A DNA stretch of 17,664 bases, taken from Cyanobacteria bacterium UBA11153. Its GTDB lineage: Bacteria > Cyanobacteriota > Cyanobacteriia > Cyanobacteriales > Coleofasciculaceae. The number at the start of each line of letters is the position of its first letter. The stretch's first letter is position 1. A program made the translations under genes and the position numbers. The notes beneath the pieces are model-generated. The model searched no databases. It worked only from the letters and a program-made list of their open reading frames with translations, and was not told the origin of the DNA. Location: NCBI GenBank assembly GCA_003511885.1, contig DOIX01000089.1, forward strand, positions 1-17,664. Reading direction: 5' to 3'. Positions 1 to 6,914 of the stretch are shown here, one piece after another.

Positions 1-1164
1 ACCAACGACATAGCCATCAAAATGTTATTTCGTCCCTACAAACCCATTTATATAGGGAAGCGTCAACTACCATTTACACCAGGATTAATTCCCCATAATC
101 AAGAAAGACTTGCCCAAAGGGTATCCGATACAATTATGGGATCCCTCCTCACGCCCACCGAGTTACAAAGATTAACCAAACGTCTCCTCCATCCGGAAAG
201 AGTAGAAGCCGCACTGCTCTGGCTGTTAAACCTCGCCCTGGATCGAGTCAAACTAGATAAACAGCAGAAAACTGCTCAAATTTTGGCAGGAATTCTCCAT
301 GATTTGTTTGGCGAATCCTTACCTCGCCTCTTAAAAGTATTCGCACGTCGGGAAGATTTTCTGGAAGTTCAATTAAACCACATCTTTGACAAAATTTTAC
401 TAGAATTTCAACTTAACGATGGACAAGCAGGGCAACTCGCTGACTGGATTTTACAAGTAGCCTTACCTCCGGATGTCCTCAGAGGAGTAGCCATCGATTT
501 ATTAACGGATCGCAATATTCAAGTAATTGATGAAGGATTTCGGGAAAAGACAAGCGGCACTTATTGGGTTGTCGCTAACTTATTTGGTTTGCGCAACACT
601 TTAACACGATTGAGGACTTATTGTTTAGATGAAAAAGAAGCAACAAATGCTCGAATCGAAGAAATAATACTCGCTCTGGGAACTAGGGATCGTTTACGCA
701 TTTGGCTGCAAAGACTTTCCCTCCAAAATCTACCCGTATCTACAGTAAAACAACTGAGAAAAACGATGCGGGATGCGGTGCGAGACTACGTTCAAGAAAA
801 GGGTGCTGATTTTCTCCAAGGATTAAGTCAATCTATCGATTGGGAAAAGGTAGCACTATTGATTCTCAATAGATTTCGAGAATCCGCTGTCATGACTACA
901 TCGCTGGAATTAATCAGTAAAGAATTAGCTTTAATATTAGAGCGATACTTAGAAGAAGATTTAGAAAAACTCGTGGCTAATATTATCCCAATTTTATCAA
1001 TTGATGAGGTAATTGTGGAACGAGTTAAATCTACTTCTCCTGAAGATATGGAGATGGCTATTCAAGCTATCGTGAAAAGTGAATTGCAAGCAATTGTAAA
1101 TTTAGGAGGAGTTTTGGGCGTAATTGTGGGCTTGATGCAAACGGTGTTCCTTTTGCTGCGATAA
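1..1164 (+). CDS. DUF445 family protein, 5' end missing
   Basis: The frame is open from base 1: the seven codons before the ATG at 22 read TNDIAIK and continue into [12 protein letters not shown]. This matches the conserved N-terminal part of DUF445 proteins, so the real start lies left of the window and the ATG at 22 is internal. Conserved blocks include the [17 protein letters not shown] stretch soon after the edge, followed by a long, mostly helical charged region. A hydrophobic C-terminal segment (about the last 20 residues, [18 protein letters not shown]) could anchor the protein in a membrane. The function of DUF445 proteins is not established; they are generally treated as membrane-associated proteins. 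The Uma2 gene follows 31 bp after the stop on the same strand. Family call is firm, function unknown. Confidence 0.88.
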   Translation, partial: TNDIAIKMLFRPYKPIYIGKRQLPFTPGLIPHNQERLAQRVSDTIMGSLLTPTELQRLTKRLLHPERVEAALLWLLNLALDRVKLDKQQKTAQILAGILHDLFGESLPRLLKVFARREDFLEVQLNHIFDKILLEFQLNDGQAGQLADWILQVALPPDVLRGVAIDLLTDRNIQVIDEGFREKTSGTYWVVANLFGLRNTLTRLRTYCLDEKEATNARIEEIILALGTRDRLRIWLQRLSLQNLPVSTVKQLRKTMRDAVRDYVQEKGADFLQGLSQSIDWEKVALLILNRFRESAVMTTSLELISKELALILERYLEEDLEKLVANIIPILSIDEVIVERVKSTSPEDMEMAIQAIVKSELQAIVNLGGVLGVIVGLMQTVFLLLR

Positions 1165-1195
1165 TTGTTATTTCCTTTCAAGGAGAGGTTTTGCC

Positions 1196-1816
1196 ATGAT
1201 TCAATCCATCCCTAAACTAGTAACATTTGATGAATTTATTGATTGGTATCCAGAAAATTCTGGACACCACTACGAATTGCACAATGGAGTAATTGTTGAA
1301 ATGCCAAAACCAACTGGTAAACATTCAGAAATCGCTGGTTTTCTCAATATGGAAATCGGTTTGCTTTGTCGCACTAGCCAATTGCCCTATTTTATTCCTA
1401 AAGAATCTGTAGTCAAACCTTACGGCGATCGGTCTGGGTACGAACCAGATATCATTGTTTTAGATAGACAAGCTGTAAAATTAGAACCTCGCTGGGCTAA
1501 GGAATCAATTATTACAATGGGTTCATCAATCCGTCTGATTGTAGAAGTAGTTAGCACTAATTGGCATGATGATTATGCCCTAAAGTTAGATGCTTATGAA
1601 GCAATGGGTATTCCTGAATATTGGATAGCTGACTACCTTGGACTTGGAGGAAAGCGTTATATTGGCAGTCCTAAGTTACCGACTTTTTCAGTTTGTCAGC
1701 TTGTTGATGAGGAATATCAAATTAGTCGGTTTAGAGGGGATGAGCGGATTGTGTCAGGAGTTTTTCCTGAGTTGGATTTGACGGTTAATCGGGTGTTTAA
1801 TGCTGGGGTTGACTGA
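1196..1816 (+). CDS. Uma2 family (DUF820) putative endonuclease
   Basis: A 206-residue protein of the Uma2 family, which has a PD-(D/E)XK restriction-endonuclease-like fold and is greatly expanded in cyanobacteria; the role is unknown. Visible family features are YEL with E27 near the N-terminus, the GYEPDI motif with D85, IVEVVS with E117, and D126/K130 in the DDYALKLDAYEAMGIPEYWI block. The length is normal. A good Shine-Dalgarno (AGGAGAGG, 1181-1188) lies seven bases before the ATG, which fixes the start. It sits 31 bp behind the DUF445 gene and could be co-transcribed. Its last about 110 bp recur as a decayed copy at 2721-2829. A short GC stem followed by TTTTCT (1837-1858) may terminate it. 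Uma2 genes are often mobile or multicopy, so transfer is plausible but not shown. Confidence 0.92.
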   Translation: MIQSIPKLVTFDEFIDWYPENSGHHYELHNGVIVEMPKPTGKHSEIAGFLNMEIGLLCRTSQLPYFIPKESVVKPYGDRSGYEPDIIVLDRQAVKLEPRWAKESIITMGSSIRLIVEVVSTNWHDDYALKLDAYEAMGIPEYWIADYLGLGGKRYIGSPKLPTFSVCQLVDEEYQISRFRGDERIVSGVFPELDLTVNRVFNAGVD

Positions 1817-1836
1817 GTTGGTTTTCTCAGGAGCTT

Positions 1837-1858
1837 CCGCCTCACGGTGCGGTTTTCT
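1837..1858 (+). terminator. possible weak terminator after the Uma2 gene
   Basis: CCGC at 1837-1840 can pair with GCGG at 1849-1852 around an 8-base loop, and TTTTCT follows directly. The stem is only four pairs, so this is a weak candidate. It lies between the Uma2 stop and the end of the convergent gene at 1864. Confidence 0.3.
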
Positions 1859-1863
1859 AGCAA

Positions 1864-2379
1864 CTAACGCTCAACAGGCTTGAAGTTACTGGAAAAACTG
1901 ACAAACCGCCTTGCCTTGGCATCTGTGTTGAGGTTTAATGATGGCATATAAACAATATCACCACTATAGGTTTTAGCAGGTCGCACAACATTCTCATTCA
2001 ATCCATAGGCACTTACTAAGTCATCAGCTAATTTACAACTAATGATAAACCTGCCCATATCAATCTGCCCTTGTTTGCCAGCCGTTAAATTAAGGTAAAT
2101 GTTACCTGCATTCCGATGGGGGCATAGCTGATAAGTAATGGCAACGGATTGAGCAATCGCTACATCGTAATAACGAACCACTCCTCCAGAAATTGGCTGT
2201 GTAGTATCATTTACTGGGATATTCATATTGATATAACCACCCCATCCAACGTCATCTGCATCTGTTTCGTAATAGATACCCAAGGGTAGCGGTGCTGCAT
2301 TGACTGGGGCAAAAGCCGTTACAGTGGCAGTGGCGATGGCTACGAAAAGTGTTGCAAGTTTGAATTTCTGCGTCTTCAT
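1864..2379 (-). CDS. secreted hypothetical protein
   Basis: A 171-residue protein I do not recognise. The N-terminus is a clear signal peptide: positive MKTQKFK, a hydrophobic alanine-rich core, and a likely cleavage site after VNA (residue 28). The mature part is about 143 residues, has no membrane segment, is rich in Tyr, Asn and Gly, and has two cysteines (C86 and C115) that could form a disulfide. The protein is therefore probably periplasmic or extracellular. The start is the only ATG that includes the signal peptide; there is no convincing Shine-Dalgarno. The gene converges on Uma2. A 49-bp element at 2411-2459 upstream of it recurs upstream of the unrelated secreted protein gene at 2858-3157, which suggests shared regulation or a shared origin of the flanks. 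Confidence 0.72.
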   Translation of the reverse strand: MKTQKFKLATLFVAIATATVTAFAPVNAAPLPLGIYYETDADDVGWGGYINMNIPVNDTTQPISGGVVRYYDVAIAQSVAITYQLCPHRNAGNIYLNLTAGKQGQIDMGRFIISCKLADDLVSAYGLNENVVRPAKTYSGDIVYMPSLNLNTDAKARRFVSFSSNFKPVER

Positions 2380-2410
2380 AGTATAGTAATTGACCTTTAT
2401 GGATTGACCG

Positions 2411-2459
2411 CTTTACACTTCTTTACCAGTGTGCCAAAACTACCGAGAGAGAATTTAGC
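2411..2459 (-). repeat. conserved upstream element, copy A
   Basis: Forty-three of 49 bases match copy B at 3230-3278 by my alignment. Both copies lie upstream of a minus-strand gene for a small secreted protein, ending 31 bp before the start at 2379 and 72 bp before the start at 3157. In gene orientation the shared core is CTAAATTCTCTCTC, GTAGTTTTGG and TGTAAAG, with variable bases between. It could be a promoter or operator region, or just duplicated flanking DNA. Confidence 0.6.
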
Positions 2460-2569
2460 GATCGCAAACTCTTCATGAAAGATGCGACAGAAAATGACAT
2501 TTTGAGACATAGCCTGCCCAATCTTGAGCCATTTTAGGTGTTTTTCTTGCACCCAATCGCCCATACCGC

Positions 2570-2716
2570 GATCGCCTTTTCAATCGCACCTCGATAACTT
2601 TCCAAAGATAACGGAATCCAAAAAAGAGGGAGAAGAGAGTTTTGAGGAATGAGTTTTGAGTTTTGAGTCTCCTCCTTGTCTCCCTTGTCCAATAACTGCG
2701 ACTGTAATTCTCGTGT
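2570..2716 (-). pseudogene. lpxB fragment (relic)
   Basis: Bases 2570-2630 match 4862-4922 of the intact lpxB at nearly every position. Bases 2675-2714 match the other side of the same region, about 4952-5005. Read on the minus strand the piece encodes RELQSQLL, then filler, then LFWIPLSLESYRGAIEKAI, corresponding to LpxB residues about 224-272. It then diverges and reaches a stop (IAVWAIGCKKNT). A stop lies a short way upstream and no start codon is present, so it is a fragment and not a gene. The filler between the two matching blocks differs from the intact lpxB: it contains TTTTGAG repeats as well as one CTCCCTTGTC unit. The fragment has the same orientation as lpxB and directly abuts the Uma2 relic. 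Confidence 0.8.
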
Positions 2717-2720
2717 TGTT

Positions 2721-2829
2721 GATGGTAAATATCAAATTTAGTCAGTTTAGAGGGGATGAGCGGATTGTCTCAGGAGTTTTGCCTGAGTTGGATTTGACGG
2801 TTAATCAGGTATTTGATCCTGCGGGCTAG
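2721..2829 (+). pseudogene. Uma2 3' end relic, frameshifted
   Basis: This is a decayed copy of the last about 110 bp of the intact Uma2 gene (compare about 1708-1816). If one extra T in the run after ATCAAAT is ignored, it reads DGKYQISQFRGDERIVSG and then VLPELDLTVNQVFDPAG before a TAG stop. The intact protein reads DEEYQISRFRGDERIVSG and VFPELDLTVNRVFNAGVD. The extra T puts stops in frame. Similarity continues a few bases past the stop (TGAGTTG followed by a T-rich stretch). Nothing of the first two thirds of the gene remains; the lpxB relic occupies the upstream side. Confidence 0.85.
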
Positions 2830-2857
2830 TGAGTTGATTTTTTAAGATGGAGTAAAA

Positions 2858-3157
2858 TTAGCGATCGTAACAGCTAATAAATTCTCTAAGTACCCATCCC
2901 CATACTCTGTATGTGCCGTTGTAATATCCACCTACCTTGACCCAAGAGCGTCCTTGCTCGTCTGATCCTGTGTCTTCAATATAGACTTCTCTACCATTTC
3001 TTAAGGCATTTACTACTTGACCGTTGGGTTGGTTACGCACGTTTAGCGGTGTCCCAGTAGGGTCAGTCACTTTGCAAACTCTTTCGGCTTTAGCAGGTAA
3101 AACTATAGTAATAGCAGCCATGGTGAGCAAGCTAACGACAATCTTTTTTAAATTCAT
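2858..3157 (-). CDS. secreted SH3-domain (SH3b) protein
   Basis: A 99-residue protein starting at the ATG at 3157. A longer frame begins at 3208, but its 17 extra residues (MTCYTDSRRTKANIKLT) would bury the signal peptide, so I prefer 3157. Residues 1-24 form a signal peptide (MNLKKIVVSLLTM, cleavage after PAKA). The remainder is one bacterial SH3 domain: VCKVTDPTGTPLNVRNQPNG, an alternating strand pattern, and RSWVKV and RVWGWVLREFI near the end. C28 and C96 at its two ends could form a disulfide. SH3b domains commonly bind cell-wall peptides, so a periplasmic wall-binding role is an inference. The upstream element copy B lies 72 bp before the start. The neighbour downstream on the map is the Uma2 relic, converging as with the 1864 gene. 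Confidence 0.8.
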   Translation of the reverse strand: MNLKKIVVSLLTMAAITIVLPAKAERVCKVTDPTGTPLNVRNQPNGQVVNALRNGREVYIEDTGSDEQGRSWVKVGGYYNGTYRVWGWVLREFISCYDR

Positions 3158-3229
3158 TGTTAGTTTTATATTAGCTTTAGTTCTCCGGGAGTCAGTGTAG
3201 CAAGTCATGGGCTAAATTACAAGATAGGT

Positions 3230-3278
3230 CTTTACATTTATTTACCAATCTACCAAAACTACTGAGAGAGAATTTAGT
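3230..3278 (-). repeat. conserved upstream element, copy B
   Basis: Partner of copy A at 2411-2459. Copy A continues directly into GCGATCGCAAAC, while copy B has about 20 extra bases (around 3279-3300, containing GCCCGCCGCAGGC) before ATCGCAAAC. The homology therefore extends past the core and was interrupted by an insertion in B or a deletion in A. Confidence 0.6.
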
Positions 3279-3429
3279 CATGGTTTTGCCCGCCGCAGGC
3301 ATCGCAAACCCCCCCAGAGAAAGTAAAAAGACCCCAATTTTAACGTATTATGTTATTTCCTTCCAGAATCAATTTTTCACCGATGCCAGCCCCTTACAGT
3401 TATGTAGATAGATTTTTCCTATTTTGGTG

Positions 3430-3435
3430 TATACT
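3430..3435 (+). promoter_or_regulatory. possible -10 box for xisH
   Basis: TATACT lies 23 bases before the xisH ATG in an AT-rich stretch (GGTGTATACTAACTAAAAAA). I see no good -35 hexamer at the usual spacing, and no Shine-Dalgarno before the ATG, so a short leader is possible. Weak evidence. Confidence 0.28.
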
Positions 3436-3458
3436 AACTAAAAAAGTTTGGTATAAAA

Positions 3459-3887
3459 ATGCCGACAAGAGATCGGATTCACGATACTGTAAAACAGGCG
3501 CTGATTAAAGATGGCTGGGAAATAACTGACGATCCCTATATCATCGACTATGGCGAGCGCATTTTATATGCAGATTTAGGAATTGCGGATGGGAGGCAAA
3601 TAAATGGCAAATTCCTTGGGGTACAAAGTGGCAACAGTCGTATTATCATAGAAATTAAGGAGTTTCGAGGACGGTCGGAAATTGCTGATTTGGAGCAGGC
3701 TATTGGGCAATATGTACTCTATCGTCTCTTGCTAGCTAAAATCGCTCCAAGTAGAGAAATCTATTTAGCTGTTCCCACCACTGTCTACGAGGAGATATTT
3801 AGTGAAGAAATTGGTCAAGTTGTAATTAACGACTTACCAATGAAACTGCTAGTAGTACAACTAGAAACAGAAGAGGTAAAACAATAG
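3459..3887 (+). CDS. xisH: XisH family protein
   Basis: A 142-residue protein of the XisH family, named for one of the factors needed to excise the fdxN element in Anabaena heterocysts. XisH proteins have an endonuclease-like (PD-(D/E)XK) fold, and the residues fit here: D39 in YADLG, and E65 and K67 in IIIEIKEF. The opening RDRIHDTVKQALIKDGW, the central EIADLEQAIGQYVLYR and the late EIYLAVPTTVYEEIFSE are all family hallmarks, and the length is normal. xisI follows on the same strand but 162 bp later, with a palindromic element in the gap. XisH/XisI pairs are common and multicopy in cyanobacteria, most of them far from any fdxN element, so a role in excision here cannot be assumed. Confidence 0.92.
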   Translation: MPTRDRIHDTVKQALIKDGWEITDDPYIIDYGERILYADLGIADGRQINGKFLGVQSGNSRIIIEIKEFRGRSEIADLEQAIGQYVLYRLLLAKIAPSREIYLAVPTTVYEEIFSEEIGQVVINDLPMKLLVVQLETEEVKQ

Positions 3888-3940
3888 ACTTCTCCAACAA
3901 ATAAATTATCGCCTAGAGTGTGTTTAGAGATCCAGGGGGA

Positions 3941-4005
3941 GGGTGAAGCATTTGGACTGTATATCTGGGGTTTTCGACATAAATTGTCGCCCAAATGCTT
4001 CACCC
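3941..4005. repeat. palindromic element between xisH and xisI
   Basis: GGGTGAAGCATTTGG (3941-3955) and CCAAATGCTTCACCC (3991-4005) are perfect 15-bp inverted repeats around a 35-base centre. A second 5-bp stem, CGACA (3975-3979) with TGTCG (3985-3989), is nested inside. The arm resembles a MITE-like palindrome that I know from many filamentous cyanobacterial genomes. In RNA it would be a strong hairpin, able to separate expression of xisH and xisI. No T-run follows. Confidence 0.8.
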
Positions 4006-4049
4006 CTACATAGATAAAAGATCTCGAAATTATATTTTGGAGATGTCTA

Positions 4050-4367
4050 ATGGATACCACTACCAAATACCGGGAAATTCTCAAGCAATTAATTTTAGAA
4101 TATGCCAAATTACGTCCTTCTCATGGTCAAATTCGCATTGATGCTGTCTGCGATGAAATTCGCGATCGCTATGCGTTAATGCACGTCGGTTGGGATGGTT
4201 CTCGTCGCGTCAGAGGCAATTTATTATATGTGGTTATTCAAGAGGGAAAAATCTTGATTGAATATGATGGGATAGGATATGGTATTAGTTCAGATTTAAT
4301 TGCACGGGGCATACCGGAAAGCGATATTATCTTTGCTCAAGAATTGGTATCTACTGCTGTGGCTTGA
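4050..4367 (+). CDS. xisI: XisI family protein
   Basis: A 105-residue XisI family protein, the usual partner of XisH. Diagnostic blocks are YREILKQLILEYAKLRPSHG at the start, RYALMHVGWDGSRRVRGNLLYVVIQEGKI in the middle, and GIGYGISSDLIARGIPESDIIFA at the end. GGAG (4039-4042) lies seven bases before the ATG and supports the start. The length is about normal; some homologs have a slightly longer C-terminus. Its biochemical role is unknown. It was identified genetically as required for excision of the Anabaena fdxN element together with XisH and the recombinase XisF. An XisF-like gene lies 9 kb away at 13511-14797, which may be chance. Confidence 0.92.
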   Translation: MDTTTKYREILKQLILEYAKLRPSHGQIRIDAVCDEIRDRYALMHVGWDGSRRVRGNLLYVVIQEGKILIEYDGIGYGISSDLIARGIPESDIIFAQELVSTAVA

Positions 4368-4446
4368 GATGGAATTGTCTCAGAATTTGATGGCAATTTT
4401 AATCAGGAATTTAGGGGGCATTTGAGGATTTATGCAAGAGGTATAA

Positions 4447-5676
4447 TTAAGCTTCCGTCTGAAGAATTTCCCTAGCCGCGCGATCGCAAACTCCCACATC
4501 TCCCAATAATTCTCGCATTTCCCGATAATGTGCCAATAATTCCTTACGCCTATTTTGATTAAAAAGCAATTCTAGAGATTCTTTGACAATATTTTCTGAT
4601 GTAGCTCGCTCTTGCAATAATTCCGGCACAATTTCTCGCATCACTACCAAGTTAGGCGGCGACATAAAAGGAATAGAAAAACTTAACAGCTTACCAATAG
4701 CATAAGTCAAAGGACTAACGCGATAAAAAACCACCTGCGGCACATCCAAAAGCGCCAACTCCAAATTCACAGTACCAGACTTCGCGATCGCTAAATCCGC
4801 CGCCGCCAAAACTTCATTAGTTTTTCCCGCCACAATAGTCGCATTTAACCCATAATCCTCAATCGCCCTTTCAATCGCACCGCGATAACTTTCCAAAGAT
4901 AAAGGAATCCAAAACAGAGGGGAGTGGGGAAGAATTGCCCCCTTATCTCCCTTGTCTCCCTTGTCTCCCTTGTTCCCATTTCCCAATAACTGCGACTGTA
5001 ATTCCCTTGCCGCCTCAAAAGCGATAGGCATCATATACTTAAGCTCTTGCCGTCTCGAAGCAGGTACAATAGCGATCGCAAGTTGTTCCGGTGCAATCCC
5101 CAAAGCCGCCCTAGCTTCCTCCCGCTTCGGGCTAGACTTCATCCTATCTACCAAAGGATGACCCACCCATTTTACACTAGCCCCTTTGTTCGTAAAATAA
5201 TCAGCTTCCCCAGGAAAAATCGCCAATAACTTATCAGTCATCTCCACAATCCTCATCGTATCGCGAGGCACAATCGGGCTTGCCGACCAAACCCAATCTT
5301 GAGGAGCAATATAATAAATTACAGGTATGTGCGGCAATTGCTTCCTGACAAAATGACCAATTCCCAAATTCGGCCCCATATAATCAATCAAAACAACCAA
5401 ATCCGGTGGATTCTCCTTCAGATAATTTTTAGCACGCCCTTGCATTTGTAAAGTAGGCCAAACAAAAGGCAGAGACTCCAACAAACCCACCGAGCCAATA
5501 CCAGTCGTATTGCCCAATAACCTAGCACCAGCTTCCGCCATTTTCTCGCCACCCAGAGCAACAATTTCCACCTCCAACCCCATCCCCAAAGCTTGAGATT
5601 TCAAAGCATTAATTAACATTCCCCCATGCAAATCACCAGAAACTTCACCCGTACTAATAAATATCCTTTTTTTCAT
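4447..5676 (-). CDS. lpxB: lipid-A-disaccharide synthase LpxB
   Basis: LpxB joins UDP-2,3-diacylglucosamine and lipid X to make the lipid A disaccharide at the inner membrane. This 409-residue protein has the GEVSGD motif (residues 10-15), the QDWVWSASP block (126-133), VGHPLVD (171-177) and the sugar-nucleotide segment AKSGTVNLELALL (298-310). Between ARELQSQLL and FWIPLSLES, residues about 233-251 (bases 4924-4980) are filler with the repeat GDK-GDK-GDK, encoded by a 9-bp unit. It makes the protein longer than usual and looks like an in-frame insertion. It is the last gene of the lpxC-fabZ-lpxA-lpxB series, 213 bp behind lpxA. A decayed copy of the region around the insertion lies at 2570-2716. 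Confidence 0.96.
   Translation of the reverse strand: MKKRIFISTGEVSGDLHGGMLINALKSQALGMGLEVEIVALGGEKMAEAGARLLGNTTGIGSVGLLESLPFVWPTLQMQGRAKNYLKENPPDLVVLIDYMGPNLGIGHFVRKQLPHIPVIYYIAPQDWVWSASPIVPRDTMRIVEMTDKLLAIFPGEADYFTNKGASVKWVGHPLVDRMKSSPKREEARAALGIAPEQLAIAIVPASRRQELKYMMPIAFEAARELQSQLLGNGNKGDKGDKGDKGAILPHSPLFWIPLSLESYRGAIERAIEDYGLNATIVAGKTNEVLAAADLAIAKSGTVNLELALLDVPQVVFYRVSPLTYAIGKLLSFSIPFMSPPNLVVMREIVPELLQERATSENIVKESLELLFNQNRRKELLAHYREMRELLGDVGVCDRAAREILQTEA
4924..4980 (-). repeat. in-frame 9-bp tandem repeat inside lpxB
   Basis: On the minus strand the unit AAGGGAGAC is repeated about three times, giving KGDKGDKGDKG. On the plus strand it reads CTCCCTTGT, a short repeat of a type common between genes in filamentous cyanobacteria. 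Its nine-base period keeps the frame whatever the copy number, so the length can vary without breaking LpxB. Confidence 0.75.
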
Positions 5677-5785
5677 GAATTATTTGTTGTTACTTGTTTA
5701 TTATTTATTAGTTGCTTGTCGTTTGTTCTTTATAGTTGGTTATGATTATCAAAATATCGAGACCAACCGAAAACATCCATATAAT

Positions 5786-5890
5786 CTTTGCGTTCTTTGC
5801 GAATTCCTTTGCGCCCTTTGCGTTAAAAAATTATCTCCCACATCCCCAAGATAAACTCCATAAACAACCAAAAACCAACAACCAAAAACT
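5786..5890. repeat. short tandem repeats between lpxA and lpxB
   Basis: Two repeat types: four spaced TTTGCG units at 5786-5830, followed by TTAAAA, and AACCAA-type heptamers at 5863-5889 running up to the lpxA stop. The same two types recur, in the same order on the plus strand, between lpxC and bamA. The rest of the 213-bp gap is AT-rich with no gene or clear regulatory site. Confidence 0.6.
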
Positions 5891-6705
5891 CATTCATCAT
5901 GCTTAAGACGACGACCAGGAATTAAACCGCGTCGTCCCGACATTTGAGATAACCGTAAAAAGCGACGTAAATGCTGTAACTCTTCGCTATCTGGCAATAA
6001 ATCCAGAAGCTCTAAAGATTCATTAAAAGTATGCCCAGAACGGTAAATAGTGCGAAAAGCCTTTTTCAGTTGTCCAAGCTGTTCAGAGGTCATTCCTGCC
6101 CGTTTTAGACCGACAAGATTTAGCGATCGCACTCGGGATGGATTCCCTTCCACCAGCATATAGGGAGGGACATCGCGGTCAATGCGACTCATGCCACCAA
6201 CCATTGCCAAACGTCCGATATGGACGAATTGATGAATACCCAAAACGCCACCAATAGTGGCTTTAGATTCGATGTGAACGTGACCTGCCAAAGCCACATT
6301 ATTGGCAATTACCACCCCATCTCCAACTCGGCAATTGTGGGCTACATGGACATAAGCCATTAACAAATTATTATTACCAATTACCGTTGCCGCACCCGGA
6401 CCTGTAGCGCGATTAATTGTCACATATTCCCTGATCCGATTATCATCACCAATTCTCACCCAACTTGGCGCACCATCATATTTTAAATCTTGAGGTTCCA
6501 ATCCAATCGCTGCACCAGGAAAAATTTTATTTCTCGCGCCAATTTCGGTGGGACCTTCAATTACTGCATGAGCGCCAATTATGGTATTTTGCCCTATTTT
6601 TACATTATCCCCAATTACCGCATAAGCCCCAATTTGAACGCTGGGATGGACTTGGGCATCTGGGTGAATTACAGCAGTCGGATGAATCAATGTTGTTGCC
6701 ATCAT
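5890..6705 (-). CDS. lpxA: UDP-N-acetylglucosamine O-acyltransferase LpxA
   Basis: LpxA transfers a 3-hydroxyacyl chain from acyl-ACP to the 3-OH of UDP-GlcNAc, the first step of lipid A synthesis. The 271-residue protein shows the left-handed beta-helix hexapeptide repeats (for example IHPDAQVHPSVQIGAYAVIG) over residues about 7-190. The catalytic His is in VHVAHNCRVGDG (H123 on this numbering). The C-terminal helical part (about 195-265) is complete. Two ATG codons stand in a row at the start (6705 and 6702); either could be used. The gene lies downstream of fabZ, the usual order in Gram-negatives and cyanobacteria, but the gap is wide (429 bp) and contains a small opposite-strand reading frame. 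Confidence 0.96.
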   Translation of the reverse strand: MMATTLIHPTAVIHPDAQVHPSVQIGAYAVIGDNVKIGQNTIIGAHAVIEGPTEIGARNKIFPGAAIGLEPQDLKYDGAPSWVRIGDDNRIREYVTINRATGPGAATVIGNNNLLMAYVHVAHNCRVGDGVVIANNVALAGHVHIESKATIGGVLGIHQFVHIGRLAMVGGMSRIDRDVPPYMLVEGNPSRVRSLNLVGLKRAGMTSEQLGQLKKAFRTIYRSGHTFNESLELLDLLPDSEELQHLRRFLRLSQMSGRRGLIPGRRLKHDE

Positions 6706-6846
6706 GAGTTATGATTTATAGAGGAGAGGCGAGAGATTTCGGCGGGAACGATGGACGCGATTGTAAACTATGAATTAAAAATATTTAATAGCAAAATTTA
6801 CAATCAAATTGGAAGTTGATACTAACCTTCGAGCCTGATATAGCGA

Positions 6847-6874
6847 GGGACTAGAGGCTAGGGACTAGAGGCTA
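6847..6874. repeat. 14-bp direct repeat, two copies
   Basis: GGGACTAGAGGCTA occurs twice head to tail at 6847-6860 and 6861-6874, and a third copy begins with GGGA. It sits in the fabZ-lpxA gap just before the small open reading frame at 6915. A related GGAGGCTAGAGG lies upstream of fabZ near 7664. Confidence 0.75.
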
Positions 6875-6914
6875 GGGAAGAAAGCTCTAAAATCAAGAGT
6901 TTGAGGAATTTAGA

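Noticed and set aside
3815..4108. Minus-strand frame across the xisH-xisI gap
   Set aside because: It overlaps both clear family genes and runs through the palindrome; the product resembles nothing and has no ribosome site.
3459..4367. Toxin-antitoxin system made of xisH and xisI
   Set aside because: The nuclease-like fold plus small partner invites the idea, but nothing in the sequence demonstrates toxicity or neutralisation; the established label is kept.
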